64,000 nucleotides of DNA from CAZUVM01 sp964623885 (GTDB taxonomy: Bacteria; Verrucomicrobiota; Verrucomicrobiia; Limisphaerales; UBA8199): positions 1-64,000 of the forward strand of contig CAZUVM010000059.1 in the NCBI GenBank assembly GCA_964623885.1. The letters run 5' to 3'. Positions 62,296-64,000 of the stretch are shown piece by piece. The notes under the pieces are model-generated. The model was not told the DNA's origin. It ran no database searches and worked only from the letters and a program-made list of their open reading frames with translations. The translations under genes were made by a program, and so were the position numbers. Numbering within the stretch: the stretch's first letter is position 1; each line of letters opens with the position of its first letter.

Positions 62296-62338
62296 ACCAC
62301 GGATTGCACGGAAACGCGGATTCCGTGCGATCCGTGGT
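62296..62338. repeat. Long palindrome in the intergenic gap
   Basis: ACCACGGATTGCACGGAA (62296-62313) pairs with TTCCGTGCGATCCGTGGT (62321-62338), an 18-bp stem with a single G/A change. The gap 62249-62493 holds no gene that I can support. It could be a bidirectional terminator, though no T-run follows, or a dispersed repeat. Confidence 0.75.
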
Positions 62339-62493
62339 CCACGTTCCCAAAAGACTCTCCATAAACCTAGCATCACCGGACCTTGCAGGCGCCGTTCTGG
62401 CTAAGATGACTCCCGCCCGGGACGCCGGCACTTCCAATGCGCCGTTCAGGAATTTAATGGGCAAAATTCCACGGAGGAATTCTTGCCACATGC

Positions 62494-63705
62494 TCAGTTG
62501 CCGCGCAATGCGACGGGTTCCGGCGAGGGTTGAAACAACGCGAACAGTCTCTCTTCGGGGTGCGAGCCGGTGAAGGTTTTGATGAGCCCATTGGTGGTGG
62601 AAGAAGCGTTTGATGAGTAAGTGCCGATGAGAACGCGGTCGTAAAGGACGAAGCCACGCAGGCCAACGGCGATCTTCATACCAGGTCGACCCACACCTTG
62701 TGCTTGCAGAGTTTGTTGGGCTGTTACCCAGGCGAGCCGGCCCAGGCTTTCTTTGGCTGAATCCGTGAAGTGACGTAGTTCGGGAACGTGCACAATAATG
62801 ACGCATTGATTTTCTTGCAATTCACACCAGGTGAGAAACTCGTGATGGCTGGCGGAAAGACCGGTGGAATTGCCTTTCTCGAAGAAGGCATCGCGCAGTT
62901 TCTGGATCGTTGACGAGAATCGCGTCGCCAACGCAACCGCCCCAGGCGAATTCCCCAACGCAGGGCTGCCGCGGTAAATATCGATCTGTTCGTTGGCGAC
63001 TTTGAACTGGGCTTCGCCAGCTTGCGAGCCACCATATGAACCACCGGAACCGCTGCCGGAAAGCAGGAAGGGCACAGCAAATAAGGCGAGCACTAAAAGC
63101 AAAGCAGCCCCGGCCATGCCCCAACGAAGTTTTTTCATAGCTGACCCAACGGGGACAGGAGGACGGCGCTGCGCGATAATCTGAGCTGCGCGAGCAGGAC
63201 CGAGTTTGTCGGCGAGCACGGCATGGGTAACGTCCGTGCCACCGCGAAGGTTGCTGATGACAGTAGCCAGCGTCCAGATTGGCCCCCAAGGTATACCCCA
63301 CCACCCGGCGACCAGTGAGATCAGCGAGTAACTTAGCGCATGATGAGCACCATCCTCACCGGTGCGCAGTAGAATCACCGGCGATGGCCGTTTGAAAGTC
63401 ATAATCAGGACTGAGATGCAATAGCCGAAGAGCACGAATCGGCCGCCCTCCAGTACTTGGCGTTCCAGTTCGGTCAATGCAGCGGAAGGCAAAGGTGGCG
63501 GACGCGAGGATGTGATGAGGGGTGGTGCCGTAATCGGGCGGACCAGAGCTTCAGACGGGAGCGGTGGCGGAAGGGGACCCGGTGCAGGGTTGGGAATAGT
63601 GAACTCGCGCTTACAAGTCGTACAGCGCGCGGAGCGTCCCGCCTGATCTGTGCTAGCGGTAAGATTCTGACTGCAATTAGGGCACGGGAAATTGAAGCTG
63701 TTCAT
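62494..63705 (-). CDS. Zinc-ribbon membrane protein of unknown function
   Basis: A 403-residue protein with an N-terminal zinc ribbon: FNFPCPNCSQNL followed by RCTTCKREFTIP (two CxxC pairs, about residues 8 and 28). A proline-rich linker follows, then ALTELERQVLEGGRFVLFGYC and two to three hydrophobic segments, a cytoplasmic part, and a central helix (RWGMAGAALLLVLALFAVPF). The C-terminal 190 residues are periplasmic and without recognised motif (KVANEQIDIYRGSPALGNSP). The CPNC start with a later membrane helix is typical of MJ0042-type zinc-finger proteins. No neighbour suggests a function. Confidence 0.75.
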   Translation of the reverse strand: MNSFNFPCPNCSQNLTASTDQAGRSARCTTCKREFTIPNPAPGPLPPPLPSEALVRPITAPPLITSSRPPPLPSAALTELERQVLEGGRFVLFGYCISVLIMTFKRPSPVILLRTGEDGAHHALSYSLISLVAGWWGIPWGPIWTLATVISNLRGGTDVTHAVLADKLGPARAAQIIAQRRPPVPVGSAMKKLRWGMAGAALLLVLALFAVPFLLSGSGSGGSYGGSQAGEAQFKVANEQIDIYRGSPALGNSPGAVALATRFSSTIQKLRDAFFEKGNSTGLSASHHEFLTWCELQENQCVIIVHVPELRHFTDSAKESLGRLAWVTAQQTLQAQGVGRPGMKIAVGLRGFVLYDRVLIGTYSSNASSTTNGLIKTFTGSHPEERLFALFQPSPEPVALRGN

Positions 63706-63946
63706 AGGAGTTCATTGTTCTGAGCAATGGGGCGGCTATCGGCACCGACCGCAGGCAGGATCGTGTCATGTTGAGGCAAATGTCAAGAGACGAGTCTGTT
63801 CTGCTTAAGCGGCGTGGTAAAAACCTTCGACCGACGCGATTAGGCAACAGGGAACAAAGAGCACAAACCGGACCAAATTTGATTTACAAACTGTCCAAAG
63901 TGAAAGACAACGATGCGGAGACACCCTGTTTTTAGCAGAAAAGCAA

Positions 63947-64000
63947 ATGATTAAGGCGATGATTTTTGATTTGGACTGCTGCCTGGCGGCGGCGAACGAG
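63947..64000 (+). CDS. HAD-like hydrolase, N-terminal 18 codons only
   Basis: The last 54 bases start with ATG and translate to M-I-K-A-M-I-F-D-L-D-C-C-L-A-A-A-N-E, open to the window edge. The FDLDxxL segment is HAD motif I (DxDx[T/V/C]); here the fourth and fifth positions are Cys-Cys rather than Gly-Thr/Val. The real subfamily cannot be judged from this piece. The gap 63706-63946 shows no gene. Confidence 0.65.
   Translation, partial: MIKAMIFDLDCCLAAANE

Noticed and set aside
62146..62376. Open frame on the - strand, 76 codons.
   Set aside because: It overlaps the better 57-codon frame and reads through the palindrome at 62296-62338; Arg-rich without structure.

Overview
The window looks like chromosomal DNA of a Verrucomicrobiota bacterium, most likely the Pedosphaera/Limisphaera side (old subdivision 3). 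This is inferred from gene content, not from a marker tree. The clues are H-X9-DG type prepilins with an FTLIELLVV helix, a PEP-CTERM autotransporter-strand protein, many TPR-bearing GT-C membrane glycosyltransferases, a REP-associated tyrosine transposase, redoxin plus cytochrome c/copper-monooxygenase pairs, and moderately high G+C with weak Shine-Dalgarno signals. No tRNA, rRNA or CRISPR array was seen.

Region 1 (1-12 kb) is housekeeping on the + strand: the 3' part of mrdA (PBP2), rodA and an RNase E/G gene; a TolC-like gene on the - strand; rpsO-pnp with a promoter and a terminator; then aroB, a coupled gene of unknown function, and trpG/pabA.

Region 2 (12-24 kb) is metabolic. It holds a Gfo/Idh/MocA oxidoreductase, a lysine 6-aminotransferase and an ALDH7-type aminoadipate-semialdehyde dehydrogenase (together lysine to 2-aminoadipate), with deoC-panD between them on the other strand. 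An RsmB-like methyltransferase follows. A tight - strand run then carries tlyA, nadK, a LacI-type regulator and a GspG-like protein, followed by a TlpA-like thioredoxin.

Region 3 (24-32 kb) is accessory. It has a five-gene partial type II secretion/pilus operon (two GspF-like proteins and three pseudopilin-like proteins), the 3' remnant of an exported-protein gene, a redoxin lipoprotein with a cytochrome c/PHM-like/TPR protein, and a RAYT transposase between two composite palindromic repeat blocks.

Region 4 (32-40 kb) carries two exported structural proteins on the - strand: a 2117-residue lectin/PA14/PA protein and a PEP-CTERM autotransporter-strand protein. Their upstream regions share an 11-base motif.

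Region 5 (40-62 kb) is a glycosyltransferase island. It contains an SGNH-like/TPR protein, four GT39-like GT-C enzymes, a beta-propeller protein, a prepilin, a GxxExxY protein, and four consecutive TMTC-like GT-C/TPR paralogues on the - strand. Short palindromic elements lie inside several of these genes and are read through in frame in hydrophilic loops, much as Rickettsia palindromic elements are. This is the most unusual signal in the window.

Region 6 (62-64 kb) has a predicted 57-residue membrane protein, a zinc-ribbon membrane protein and the first 18 codons of a HAD-like hydrolase cut by the window edge.
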